This document shows positions 52,651 through 61,588 of a stretch of DNA of 64,000 bases, piece after piece (position 1 is the stretch's first letter; every line of letters begins with the position of its first letter). Under the pieces are notes generated by a model. That model did no database searches. It was not told where the DNA came from and saw nothing but the letters and a program-made list of their open reading frames with translations. The DNA is taken from assembly GCA_963710495.1 (NCBI GenBank), contig CAVQAI010000009.1, positions 248,001-312,000 of the forward strand, written 5' to 3'. Both the position numbers and the translations under genes were made by a program. Source of the DNA: Bog-756 sp963710495. GTDB lineage: Bacteria; Actinomycetota; Acidimicrobiia; Acidimicrobiales; RAAP-2.

Positions 52651-53918
52651 GAGGCGGACTCCTCCCACCCGGCCAGCGGGGTGAAGGCGGCGCTCACCGC
52701 CGGCACCTCTCCGGTGGTGCCGGGACTGGTCGAACGCAGCCGGAAGCTCACGTCGACCGGCAGCCGGATCCGGCCGGTGGCCCGGCCCGGGTTGGCCACC
52801 TCGAATTGGGTGACCTGGTCCTTCAGGTCGAAGATGGCCGTTTCGGTGGCACTGCGCACACCCACGCTGACCGAGTACGTGCCGTCCAGCAACGGCACCT
52901 CCGGGAAGACGAAGCGCACGACGCCGCCGCCCGCCGGGATCTCCATCTCGCAGGCCGGGTCGTCGGGATCCGAAGCGAAGATCAACTCGTTCTTGTCGTC
53001 GTAGATGGCCACGGTGGCCAGGGCGTTGGGCACGGCGGCGAGGCTGTCCACGTCGGCTGTCACAGTGAGGGACTCACCCGGGTACATGTGGGTCCGCGCC
53101 CCGCTTCCGCCGTGCTCCGCCCGCACCGTCCCGATGGCGAGCACGTTCCCCTCGATGCCCCCGGATTCGGACCCCGGATGGGTGCCGACCCCGAGGAGAT
53201 CGGCCATGTAGACCCTGATCCCCTCGCCCGGCTCGTCGACCGTGATCACCCGGCCATGGTTCATGACCATCACCCGACCGCAATTCTGGCGGATGGTGTC
53301 GGTTCCGTGGCTCACCACCACGATGGTGCGCCCTTCGCGCTGGAACCTCTTGACGTGGTCGAGGCACTTGCGCTGGAAGTTGGCGTCGCCGACCGCCAGG
53401 ACCTCGTCGACCAACAGCACGTCGGGCTCGACATTGACGGCCACGGCAAACCCGAGCCGGACGTACATCCCCGACGAGTAGAACTTCACCTGGTTGTCGA
53501 TGAAGTCCTCGAGCTCGGCGAAGGCCACGATGTCGTCGAAGCGCTTGGCGATGTCGGCTCGGGAGAGCCCGAGCAGCGACCCATTGAGATAGATGTTGTC
53601 GCGTCCCGAAAGGTCGGGCTGGAAGCCGGCGCCGAGCTCCAGCATGGCGGCCAGGCTCCCCCGCACCCTGATCTCGCCGGTGGTGGGCTTGAGGATGCCG
53701 GCGATGCACTTGAGCAGCGTGGACTTTCCACAGCCGTTGCGCCCGAGGATCCCGAAGGTCTCCCCCTGGTTGATCTCCACGTTCACGTCGCGGAGCGCCC
53801 AGAACGGCGTGTAGGGCATCTTCCCGCCGTGGATCACACGTTCCTTCAGGGAGGTGTGCTTCTCGTTGTAGAGGCGGAACTGTTTGGAGATCCCCTCGAC
53901 CTCGACGGCCGCGGTCAT
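52647..53918 (-). CDS. Wzt-like polysaccharide ABC-exporter ATPase
   Basis: Drives export of a lipid-linked glycan with the permease above. The 423-residue protein has Walker A LGRNGCGKST, the family's YSSGM signature in place of LSGGQ, and Walker B VLLVDEVLAVGD with the H-loop VVVSHGTDT. A C-terminal domain of about 170 residues resembles Wzt-C, which binds the polysaccharide's terminal modification. The methyltransferases in the operon could provide such a cap. It is separated from the permease stop by only 3 bp. Confidence 0.92.
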   Translation of the reverse strand: MTAAVEVEGISKQFRLYNEKHTSLKERVIHGGKMPYTPFWALRDVNVEINQGETFGILGRNGCGKSTLLKCIAGILKPTTGEIRVRGSLAAMLELGAGFQPDLSGRDNIYLNGSLLGLSRADIAKRFDDIVAFAELEDFIDNQVKFYSSGMYVRLGFAVAVNVEPDVLLVDEVLAVGDANFQRKCLDHVKRFQREGRTIVVVSHGTDTIRQNCGRVMVMNHGRVITVDEPGEGIRVYMADLLGVGTHPGSESGGIEGNVLAIGTVRAEHGGSGARTHMYPGESLTVTADVDSLAAVPNALATVAIYDDKNELIFASDPDDPACEMEIPAGGGVVRFVFPEVPLLDGTYSVSVGVRSATETAIFDLKDQVTQFEVANPGRATGRIRLPVDVSFRLRSTSPGTTGEVPAVSAAFTPLAGWEESAS

Positions 53919-53921
53919 GGC

Positions 53922-54905
53922 TCAGAGCTCCTCGGCGAAATTGCCCTCGAGGCGGCCGAAGACGATGAGGGCCAGCAGGAACAGCCCGATCGAGACGACC
54001 AGCACCACGCCGAGCAGGCCGGCATAGGTGGGCAGGCCCCAGTTGGGAAGCACATGGTGCACCTGCCCGGCGTAGGTGTACTGGGTCTTCCCGTAGATGG
54101 CCCGCTGGAACGTCATGGCGATGGGCGTGACCGGGTTGGTGAGGTAGAGGTACTTGATCCACGCCAGCGACGGGTGGGAACTCAGCTGGGCCGATATCTG
54201 CCCGAACGAGTAGACGATGGGCGTGGCCCAGAACCAGGCCATCAACAGCACCTCGGTGAGGTGCTGGGTGTCGCGGAGATAGACATTGACGGCCGAGAGG
54301 AATACCGAGATGGCCCCCGTGAAGACGATCAGGGTCACCAGGGCCAGCGGCAGGAGCAGCACGAAGGTGAAGTCGGGGGCGATCCCAAAGGCCAGCAGGG
54401 CGAGGACCAGGACCACCACCTGGATGGCGAAGAGGACGATCGACACCCCGACCACCGACAGAGCGAGCAGCTCGCGAGGGAAGGCGACTTTCTTCACGAT
54501 GCCGGCCTTGCCCACCACCACCGTGGTCGAGGCCATGGACGCCGTGTTGAACAGGTTCCAGACGAGCAGGCCGGCGAACAGCCAGATGGCGAAGTTGGGC
54601 TGTCCGTTCTTCGTGATGATCTTGAAGACCACGTAGTAGATGGCCAGCACCAAAGCAGGATTCAGCATCGACCAGAGGTAACCGAGTGCGGAGTCCTTGT
54701 ACTTGACCTTGAGCTCGGTCCGGGTGAGGAGGAGCAGCAGGTCGCGATTGGTCCAGAGGTCCTTCAGCCGCTGGCCCAGCTGGATCTTGCCATTGACCAC
54801 CGTGATCTGGTCATGGCTCTGCCCCGGGACGAAGCGGGTGCTGCCCCCAATGGTCGATACGCGCTCCGGCTCCGCGGGAGGAGGCTCCTCGACGCTCAGG
54901 CTCAC
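53922..54905 (-). CDS. Wzm-like polysaccharide ABC-exporter permease
   Basis: A 327-residue ABC-2 type permease: a cytoplasmic N-terminus of about 65 residues with KDLWTNRDLLLLLTRTELKVKYKDS, and then six membrane helices (about residues 75-300). It is the membrane channel for the Wzt-like ATPase next door. The GTG at 54905 overlaps the clpP stop, so the two are translationally linked. Confidence 0.9.
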   Translation of the reverse strand: MSLSVEEPPPAEPERVSTIGGSTRFVPGQSHDQITVVNGKIQLGQRLKDLWTNRDLLLLLTRTELKVKYKDSALGYLWSMLNPALVLAIYYVVFKIITKNGQPNFAIWLFAGLLVWNLFNTASMASTTVVVGKAGIVKKVAFPRELLALSVVGVSIVLFAIQVVVLVLALLAFGIAPDFTFVLLLPLALVTLIVFTGAISVFLSAVNVYLRDTQHLTEVLLMAWFWATPIVYSFGQISAQLSSHPSLAWIKYLYLTNPVTPIAMTFQRAIYGKTQYTYAGQVHHVLPNWGLPTYAGLLGVVLVVSIGLFLLALIVFGRLEGNFAEEL

Positions 54906-55567
54906 TTGCTGGCGGACCCCGTTCCTGCGGCCGGCACCGTCATCGCGCCCTTCTGGATGACCTCGTCGATGAACCCGTATTCCCGGGCCTCCTCGGCCGT
55001 GAACCAGCGGTCACGATCAGAGTCGGCCTCGATCCGCTCCACGGACTGGCCCGTGTGGAAGGCGATCCGCTCGGCCATCATCCGCTTGAGGTAGATGATC
55101 TGCTCGGCCTGGATGGCGATGTCGGCGGCCTGGCCCTGCATCTGACCGGACGGCTGGTGCATGAGGATACGGCTGTGAGGCAGAGCGAAGCGCTTCCCGG
55201 GGGTGCCGGCACAGAGTAGGAACTGACCCATCGACGCGGCGAGGCCGACACAGATCGTCCGCACGTCGCAGTTGACGTATTGCATGGTGTCGTAGATGGC
55301 CAGGCCATCGGTGACGGAGCCACCGGGCGAGTTGATGTAGACGGCGATGTCCCGGTCGCGGTCCTCGGCCTCGAGGAGGATGAGCTGGGAGCACACCAGG
55401 TTGGCGGTGTTCTGGTCGATAGCCGAGCCGAGGAAGACGATCCGCTCCTTCAACAACCGTTGGAAGATGTCTGCGATCGGCCCCACCTCGTTGCCCAGCT
55501 GCAGCTGGGGGGGCGTCCCAGCATCGGCGGCCAGGGCACGGGGCACGGGCTGACGGGTCTCGTCCAT
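54902..55567 (-). CDS. clpP: ClpP, ATP-dependent Clp protease proteolytic subunit
   Basis: ClpP forms the barrel-shaped protease that works with ClpX/ClpC/ClpA. The 221-residue product has the catalytic Ser112 in GLAASMGQFLL, His137 in RILMHQPSG and the Asp-bearing ADSDRDRWF motif, plus YINSPGGSVTDGLA, so it should be active. ATG 55567 is used. Its setting is unusual: no clpX, tig or second clpP is adjacent, and it overlaps the exporter permease by GTGA and follows a glycosyltransferase by 63 bp. Confidence 0.93.
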   Translation of the reverse strand: MDETRQPVPRALAADAGTPPQLQLGNEVGPIADIFQRLLKERIVFLGSAIDQNTANLVCSQLILLEAEDRDRDIAVYINSPGGSVTDGLAIYDTMQYVNCDVRTICVGLAASMGQFLLCAGTPGKRFALPHSRILMHQPSGQMQGQAADIAIQAEQIIYLKRMMAERIAFHTGQSVERIEADSDRDRWFTAEEAREYGFIDEVIQKGAMTVPAAGTGSASK

Positions 55568-55630
55568 GCACCGGAGCCTACTTGCTGGCATCTCCCGGCG
55601 GACGCACGCCGACGCTGCGCTTCCTGGCGT

Positions 55631-56725
55631 TTAGGAAGCGATGGTGGATCGGTTCGCCAGGGCCTGCACCGCCTCGACCAGGTGGTTCGCGGCACTGTTG
55701 AGGCCGAGGGCATCGAACCGGTCACGACCGGCAGCGACGAGACGGTCGCGCCGCGCCCGATCGGCCAACAGGTCGGCGATCGCATGGACCACCGCGCGAG
55801 GATGCTTTTCCGCGAGGAGGACACCGCAGCCGTCCAGCACCTCGCCGACCGCGCCGGCGTCGAAGGCCACGATCGGCGTCCCGTGTCCCATGGCCTCGAC
55901 CAGGGGCACGCCGAACCCCTCATGATCCGAAAGCATCACGAGCACGTCGGCGCACCGGTACCAGGCGGCCAGCTCGGCGTCGCTGACGCCTTCGACGAAC
56001 TCGACCGCCCCGGACAGTCCGAGGGTTCCGGCGTAGCGCCGTAGGGCTGCGGCGTAGGCCGGCTCGGTCGGCGAGCCGATCAGAGTCAGGCGGGCGTCGG
56101 GGTCGGTCGTGGCCCGAGCCACGAACAAGGCGGCAATGGTGTCGTGATGGGCTTTGTTGGGAGCCCACCGCCCCACCGACAGCCAGCGCGCCCCGGGGCC
56201 TGCCAGTTGCGCCCGCAAGCGCTCGATGAGCTCCGGACCGGGGTCGAGGGGAGGTGCGGGAATGCCGGCCACCGGCACGACGACCGTCGCCGAGCAGCCG
56301 GCACGGCGGAGCTCGGCGGCGTTGAACTCGGAATCGGCCACCCCGAGGACCGCCCGGGCGGCCAGCACATCGAGGCGTTGGAGGGCCCCGACCTGCAGCC
56401 GGGTGATGGCGTTGTTCCACGACGCGAAGAACTCGGGCGGCGTGATGCTGTGATAGTTGAGCACCAGGCGTTCGGGCCGGCCGGACAGCCAGGCCGCCAT
56501 GTCGGAGTCGGTGGCCAGTTGGTAGATGAGCACATCCCCCGCGTCGGCCGTCGCCTCGTAGTCGAGGTACGGAAGGGTGTCGGCCACGGTTGCCGGATCC
56601 GGGCGATCGGCGTAGATCTGGGAGGGCACACCCGCCCGCCGAAAGGCGTCGCGCACCGACATCGTGTGCCTGCCCACCGCGTCGTTGCGGTGGAGCATGG
56701 GGACGAAGAGGTGAGCTCCCGTCAC
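55631..56725 (-). CDS. GT4-family glycosyltransferase, type A copy 2
   Basis: A 364-residue GT4 glycosyltransferase with RNDAVGRHTMSVRDAFRRAG, NYHSITPPEFFASW, VGRWAPNKAHHDTIAAL and LSDHEGFGVPLVEAMGHGTP. The start GTG 56725 overlaps the stop of the methyltransferase above (GTGA). It is similar along its length to copies 1 and 3 of type A. A longer open frame to 56887 lies inside the methyltransferase gene and is rejected. Confidence 0.9.
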   Translation of the reverse strand: MTGAHLFVPMLHRNDAVGRHTMSVRDAFRRAGVPSQIYADRPDPATVADTLPYLDYEATADAGDVLIYQLATDSDMAAWLSGRPERLVLNYHSITPPEFFASWNNAITRLQVGALQRLDVLAARAVLGVADSEFNAAELRRAGCSATVVVPVAGIPAPPLDPGPELIERLRAQLAGPGARWLSVGRWAPNKAHHDTIAALFVARATTDPDARLTLIGSPTEPAYAAALRRYAGTLGLSGAVEFVEGVSDAELAAWYRCADVLVMLSDHEGFGVPLVEAMGHGTPIVAFDAGAVGEVLDGCGVLLAEKHPRAVVHAIADLLADRARRDRLVAAGRDRFDALGLNSAANHLVEAVQALANRSTIAS

Positions 56726-57909
56726 GGTCCCAGCCGACCGACCACCGCGTGGAGGGCGCTCGAGCCCGGGTGGTGCGAGCCCACGTCGACGAGCCCCGAG
56801 CGCCGGAACAAGAGGGACCATGTCTCGGGGTGCAGCGGTCGACCCGGTGCCAGATCGCGGGCCGACGGGTCGAGCGCCGCGTCCCAAGCCGATTGGTCGG
56901 TGGCGAGAACGATGACGACTCCGTCCGGACGGGTGACTCGGATCGCCTCAGCAAGGAGCTCGGCCTTGGCGGCCAGCCCCAGCCGGTCCACGCAACCGGC
57001 CAGCACGGTGCCGGCCCGGGCGTCGGGAGGAACGGTCCGCAGATGATCGAGCACTTCGGCCATCACGATTGTCCCGCCGGCCCCTTCGTCGGCCCTGGCT
57101 TCGTCGGCCCTGGCTTCGTCGGCCCTGGCTTCGTCGGCCCTGGCTCTGTCGGCCGCGAACCCGGCCCAGGCCGATGCCGCCCGAGGCTCGACGCTCTCGA
57201 CCCGCCAGCCCGATTGGCGTAGCCACCGCGGGAGCTCGTCGTCGCCAGACTCGCCCACCACCAACGCCCGGTCGGGGTCGGGCGACCCGACGAGGGAGCC
57301 GACCAACGTGGCCAAGGCGCCCAGGTCGGGTGGATCGAGTTCCAATTCCGCCGCTTCGAGCTGGAACGGGTCGGTCGCCGCTTCCAGCGCGTCGACGCGG
57401 GCGGCCAGATAGCGCAGGGCATCCCAGGTGGCCACGTTCACGCCGCCCGAAGCCGCCGCTGCCGCCGTACGGGCATCGGTGGCCAACAGCTCGGCCATCA
57501 CCCCGGCGACGTCGCCGGCGAACCGACGGCCGATGCGGGCTGATCGTCCCCGCTCCCACAGGTCGGGCGGCAGGCCCGCCCAGGCAGGAACGGCGACGTC
57601 GGTCTCGGGCTGGGCGATCCGGCGCATGGCATCGTCGAACCCCCAACGCAGACTGCCCTGAGGGCTCAGGCGATCGAAGGCGGCCAGCAGCGCCTCCTCG
57701 TCGGCACCGGCATGGGACCGGTCGGCGACCGGGGTGTCGGAACCTCCGTGCCCTTCGGGTTGGGTCCCCTCACCACCGGTCCCCTCGATGCCGGCCCTGT
57801 TGGTGGACTGACCGGGCTCCCTGGACTGGTCGGGTCGGTCGAGCGGGTCGGGTTGGCCGGTTTGGCCGGGTTGGCCGGGCTGGTCGGGCTGGTCGGGCTC
57901 GGACGTCAC
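56722..57909 (-). CDS. SAM-dependent methyltransferase-like protein with repeat insert
   Basis: A 395-residue protein. The first 80 residues after GTG 57909 are a low-complexity tail rich in Asp, Gln, Pro and Gly. A helical region follows, then a Rossmann-like domain ending DLAPGRPLHPETWSLLFRRSGLVDVG, a sequence nearly repeated in the methyltransferase at 60255. Inside it sits ARADE repeated four times, encoded by the 15-bp repeats at 57085-57150. The SAM-binding loop is weak, so activity is not certain. It lies upstream of type A copy 2 and 4 bp after type B copy 1. Confidence 0.7.
   Translation of the reverse strand: MTSEPDQPDQPGQPGQTGQPDPLDRPDQSREPGQSTNRAGIEGTGGEGTQPEGHGGSDTPVADRSHAGADEEALLAAFDRLSPQGSLRWGFDDAMRRIAQPETDVAVPAWAGLPPDLWERGRSARIGRRFAGDVAGVMAELLATDARTAAAAASGGVNVATWDALRYLAARVDALEAATDPFQLEAAELELDPPDLGALATLVGSLVGSPDPDRALVVGESGDDELPRWLRQSGWRVESVEPRAASAWAGFAADRARADEARADEARADEARADEGAGGTIVMAEVLDHLRTVPPDARAGTVLAGCVDRLGLAAKAELLAEAIRVTRPDGVVIVLATDQSAWDAALDPSARDLAPGRPLHPETWSLLFRRSGLVDVGSHHPGSSALHAVVGRLGP
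57085..57150. repeat. 15-bp tandem repeat in the methyltransferase gene, about four copies
   Basis: ttcgtcggccctggc-type units repeat in tandem and read ARADE/EARAD on the minus strand, in the middle of the methyltransferase domain. The repeat keeps frame. Confidence 0.9.
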
Positions 57910-57913
57910 AGGC

Positions 57914-59161
57914 TCATACCGGCCGCACGTACTCGGCGCCGCCCACCGGGAGTTCGAGCCGGCTGTTGCCGATGCGAGCCCGGCGACCACGCTCGGCCAC
58001 ACCTTCGAGGAACCCGGTATAGCGGTCGATGATCGATGGCCACCGATAGTAACGAGCGGTGTACCGTTTCCCGGCAGCTCCGAGTGCGGCCCGAGAGCTC
58101 GGGCCCTTCTCCAACCGCTCCACCGCCACCTCGAACGAACGGTAGGAGTCGAACCACAGACCGCCGCCCGAACGCCGGCAGTGCTCCATCGTGGCGGCAC
58201 AGGACGCGTTGACGAGGACGGGCACGCCGAGGGTCCACGCCTCGAGCAGCACGAGCGAGAAGGATTCGTAGGCCGAGGGGTTCACCATCACATCCGCCCC
58301 GGCCAGAATGTCCCATTTGTCAGCCTCGGACACCGTGCCCGTCACGACGATGTCAGGGTGTTCGGGGGCTTTGTCGGACACGGGGCCGACGAAAGCCAGA
58401 CCGAGATTGCCCGGATGGCGCTCCTTGTACCGCCGGAAGTACTCGGCCAGCATTCCGCAACCCTTGTGCTCGTCGACCCTGCCCAGGTAACAGAGGTAGG
58501 GACGATCGCCGAGACCGAGGACGTCCCCGCCGCGCCCTCCCCCGCCGGCCGGGTGCCCGACGCCGAGCCCGAGGACGATCTGGGGACGTGATCCGATCCG
58601 ATAGGCATACTCCATCAGCTGGCGCTCGGCGCGCGTGTGATACACGAAGCCGTCGATATCGCGGAAGCTCTGGCGAAACGCCGAGAGGTACAGGGCTGGC
58701 TCATCGTGCGCGGCCGGATGCAGCACGACCGGGGCCCGGGAGACGGCGAGGGTGTCGACGGTAGTGGCGAAGAGGTAGGGGTAGCAGGCGACCACGTCGC
58801 CGCCGCCGGCCGACACCGCATCCACCAATCCCGGGCACATGGGCCCGTTGAGGGCGATCCAGCGGCGCGACTCCTCCAGCGAAGCGGTGGTCGGGGCCAG
58901 CCGTAACCGGGCATCCAGCTCGAAATAGTCGAGCGACCGCCGGCTGGCCGTGGGAAACCGCCGCACGGTGACACCGTTGAGTTGCGACGTGCCCTCCGGC
59001 TCGGTGTTCTCCCACGTGAGGTGATCGAGCGCGCAGCTCGTCAACACCTCCACCTCCCAACCGGGACGCAGGCAGAGGCGTTCCGCCAACATGCGGGCCC
59101 CGGTCTCCGCGCCACCTATCACCTCGGTGCCGTATCTCGGGGTGACGAAGGTGAGCTTCAC
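57914..59161 (-). CDS. GT4-family glycosyltransferase, type B copy 1
   Basis: A 415-residue GT-B-fold glycosyltransferase starting VKLTFVTPRYGTEVIGGAETGAR at GTG 59161, which overlaps the stop of the next gene up (GTGA). Further motifs are VVLHPAAHDEPALYLSAF, CYLGRVDEHKGCGMLAEY and NPSAYESFSLVLLEAW (E-x7-E). It is intact and therefore a guide for repairing type B copy 2 (50330-51515). A long open frame to 59953 is antisense-like and rejected. Confidence 0.9.
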   Translation of the reverse strand: MKLTFVTPRYGTEVIGGAETGARMLAERLCLRPGWEVEVLTSCALDHLTWENTEPEGTSQLNGVTVRRFPTASRRSLDYFELDARLRLAPTTASLEESRRWIALNGPMCPGLVDAVSAGGGDVVACYPYLFATTVDTLAVSRAPVVLHPAAHDEPALYLSAFRQSFRDIDGFVYHTRAERQLMEYAYRIGSRPQIVLGLGVGHPAGGGGRGGDVLGLGDRPYLCYLGRVDEHKGCGMLAEYFRRYKERHPGNLGLAFVGPVSDKAPEHPDIVVTGTVSEADKWDILAGADVMVNPSAYESFSLVLLEAWTLGVPVLVNASCAATMEHCRRSGGGLWFDSYRSFEVAVERLEKGPSSRAALGAAGKRYTARYYRWPSIIDRYTGFLEGVAERGRRARIGNSRLELPVGGAEYVRPV

Positions 59162-60258
59162 CCACCCACCTTTGCCAGGCCGGGCGCCACCAGGGGTCGC
59201 AGAGCGTCGACGAATCGAGCCCGGGTGGTTCCCGGAAGGAACCGGCGCAGGCGCCGGTGGCCGGCAGCGGTCAGCTCGTCGGCCAGGCGGCCGTCCTGTC
59301 GGACCCGGTCGATGGCGGCCGCCACGGTACCGGGCCGCTTGGACTCGAGTGCGAGCCCCGCGCCGCCGAGCGTCTCGGGCACCGCTCCGGCCGCGAAGGC
59401 GACGATCGGCAAGCCTGCCCGCATGGCCTCGAGCAAGGGGATGCAGAAGCCCTCGTGCTCGGAGAGGCAGACGAACACGTCGGCATCGGCGTACCAGGCG
59501 GCGAGCTCGGCATCGGTGAGGTCCTCGCCATGCCGGACCGCATCGCTCAATCCGAGCTCGGCAGCCAGAGCGAACACCGCATCCGCATACGACGGGGTCA
59601 TCGACGGACCCACCAGGTGGAGACACGCCTCGGGGTCGTACCACTGCCGGTAGAGCCAGAGTGTCTCGACCAGGTGATGCTGGGCCTTGTTGGGCGAGAG
59701 CCTCCCGACGAAGAGCAGCACGGTCGCCCTGCCATGGGCCGACCGGAGACGGGCCAATTCGGCTTCGTCGATGGCCGGGGGCCGGTCGTCCACGGTGGTC
59801 AGGATGGGCACGACCCCGGTGGTCGGACAGCCAAAATGACGGAGCTCGTCGGCGTTGAAGGCCGAGTCGGCCAGGCCGAGCACCGCTCTGGGGGCGAGGG
59901 CGGCGGCTTCGACCCGAGCGCGTGCCACCTTCTCCGCGGTGTGGTCCTCCCACCCCTCGTAGAACGCGGACGGCGTGATGTTGTGATAGTCGAGGACGAG
60001 GGTCTCCTCCCGGTCCAGCAGGAACTCAGCCACCGGAGATGCTGTGCTCAAGTGGTACAGGAGCACGTCACCCGGTCGGGCCCGGCCGGGATACCGCTCG
60101 AAGTAGACAGCCTCGGGCCAGAGGTCGTCGTGGGCCGATTCCACGTAGATGTCCGAGGCCCAGCCGGCCCTACGGAAGGCATCCCTCAGGGCCAGCGTGT
60201 GATCCCCGGTGGCGTCCCTCGGAAGCAACGCAGGGACGAATTGGTGGATGGCCGTCAC
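59158..60258 (-). CDS. GT4-family glycosyltransferase, type A copy 1
   Basis: A 366-residue GT4 glycosyltransferase with RDATGDHTLALRDAFRRAGW, LDYHNITPSAFYEGW, FVGRLSPNKAQHHLVETL and CLSEHEGFCIPLLEAMRAGLP (E-x7-E). The start GTG 60258 overlaps the methyltransferase stop above (GTGA). Paralogue of the genes at 55631 and 51562. Confidence 0.9.
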   Translation of the reverse strand: MTAIHQFVPALLPRDATGDHTLALRDAFRRAGWASDIYVESAHDDLWPEAVYFERYPGRARPGDVLLYHLSTASPVAEFLLDREETLVLDYHNITPSAFYEGWEDHTAEKVARARVEAAALAPRAVLGLADSAFNADELRHFGCPTTGVVPILTTVDDRPPAIDEAELARLRSAHGRATVLLFVGRLSPNKAQHHLVETLWLYRQWYDPEACLHLVGPSMTPSYADAVFALAAELGLSDAVRHGEDLTDAELAAWYADADVFVCLSEHEGFCIPLLEAMRAGLPIVAFAAGAVPETLGGAGLALESKRPGTVAAAIDRVRQDGRLADELTAAGHRRLRRFLPGTTRARFVDALRPLVAPGLAKVGG

Positions 60259-61410
60259 CGCTCCCGGACAGCGACCAGCAGGTACTCAGCCGGGCCGAGG
60301 AGCAAGGCGTTGACCGTGTCGATCGTGGCGTTGATGGCTGCCGCGTCGGGATTGGTCGACGCCACCTGCTCCAAGCGCCGGTCCTCTCCGCCGAAGGTCA
60401 GGGCCGTGCGGCGGAAGCCATGTTCGGCCAGCAGGAAGCTCCAAGTCTCGGCATGCAGCGGCCGACCCGGGGCCAAGTCGGTGAGCAGGCGTGCGTTCGA
60501 CGCCAACCATGACTCGGGTGTACCCGAGTGCAGGACCAACACCCCGTCGATGGCCAGGCGGGACGCGGCCAGCTTGACCAGGCGGTCCCGTTCGTTCGGG
60601 TGGAGCCACTGGATCGACCCGGTGAGGACCAGACCCGAGAGGACCTCACCCGCCACCACGTCGAGATGGTCGAGCACCCCTTCGGCTCGTACATCCAGGC
60701 CTCGTTCCAGAGCGGATTCGATCGCCGCTTCGTCGGCGTCCACCCCGTAGGCGTCGATACCGGCGGCAATCAAGGACTCGACCAGGGAACCGTTGCCGCA
60801 GTCGGCTTGGAGGACCCGACCCTCCACCCCGGTCATCGCCTGCAACGCTTCGGCCGACCACCACTGCGAGCCCGGATCCGCCGGCCGCACCGCGCTCGGC
60901 CGGGAGACCGGGGGTCCGCTGCGTCTCCACCGCGGCCTCGAGGTCCTCGACGTGGTCCACCAGGACGTGGAACATCCTCGATACCGACCATGCGAACTTC
61001 ACGATCTGGTGGACGATGAAGCCCATGTACCAATTGATGGACTGGCGGATGGCCCGCTTCACATAGCTGCCCACCGCCTTCTGGGACTCGACCGGCACGG
61101 CGATGTCCACATAGGCCGAACCGTCGACCAGGGCCAGCGTCTCTCGCAGGCGCGCCTTACCGTGCAGGCCGACCGGGGAGAACTCGAGGAAGAGCTCATC
61201 GAGCTCCTGCTCGAGGCCGGCCGGTAGGTCACCGGAGGATCGGCGACGCCTGACCTCAGCGTCGATCTCGGCCATGACCTCGTTCAAGTACCGAGTCCGT
61301 TCGGCGGCGTCCGCGCCGTCGGCAACGTCGTCGCTCTCGCCCTCGACGGGCGCCACGGGAGAGCCCTCGGTGGGCGCCACGGGGGAGCCAGAGGATGACG
61401 GGGCCGGCAC
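60255..61410 (-). CDS. SAM-dependent methyltransferase with helical N-terminal region (frameshifted in this sequence)
   Basis: First gene of the glycan operon. The N-terminal part (from GTG 61410) is acidic and helical, with a hydrophobic YMGFIVHQIVKFAWSVSRM stretch and VDHVEDLEAAVETQR. The C-terminal part reads in another frame: VLQADCGNGSLVESLIAAG (SAM-binding), YGVDADEAAIE, and DLAPGRPLHAETWSFLL, ending at 60255. One extra base in the G-run at 60910-60914 would join them; the total is then 3n+1 long. Two separate genes are less likely, because the first frame would otherwise run 240 bp into the methyltransferase out of frame. The likely product modifies the exported glycan. Confidence 0.68.
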
Positions 61411-61479
61411 AGCGTGACTATAGCGACCGCCCCCTGGTCTCCCTGGGAGGCTGAGCCGGCTGGGTAGGCTGACTGGGCC

Positions 61480-61563
61480 GCGGGCGTGGCGGAACTGGCA
61501 GACGCGCCGGGTTTAGGTCCCGGTCCCCCTAGGGGGATGGAGGTTCGAATCCTCTCGCCCGCA
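61480..61563 (+). tRNA. tRNA-Leu (anticodon TAG)
   Basis: An 84-nt type II tRNA. Acceptor arm GCGGGCG pairs with CGCCCGC, the anticodon stem CCGGG/CCCGG encloses TTTAGGT, giving anticodon TAG (reads CUA and related Leu codons), and a long variable arm (tccccctaggggga) marks it as Leu. GGTTCGAATCC is the T arm. CCA is not encoded. The short protein frame across it (MAELADAPGLG-type) is a known false call at tRNA-Leu genes. Confidence 0.97.
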
Positions 61564-61588
61564 CTCTCGCCCGCACTCTCGCCCCCAC
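61551..61588. repeat. 12-bp tandem repeat of the tRNA-Leu 3' end
   Basis: The tctcgcccgcac stretch ending the tRNA is repeated directly after it, then partly a third time (tctcgcccccac). Duplicated tRNA 3' ends can mark integrase attachment sites, but no integrase gene is in view; replication slippage explains it as well. Confidence 0.6.

Noticed and set aside
60646..60890. Two separate genes instead of one frameshifted methyltransferase
   Set aside because: The first frame would overrun 240 bp of the methyltransferase out of frame, while one base in a G-run restores a single protein, although this is not certain.
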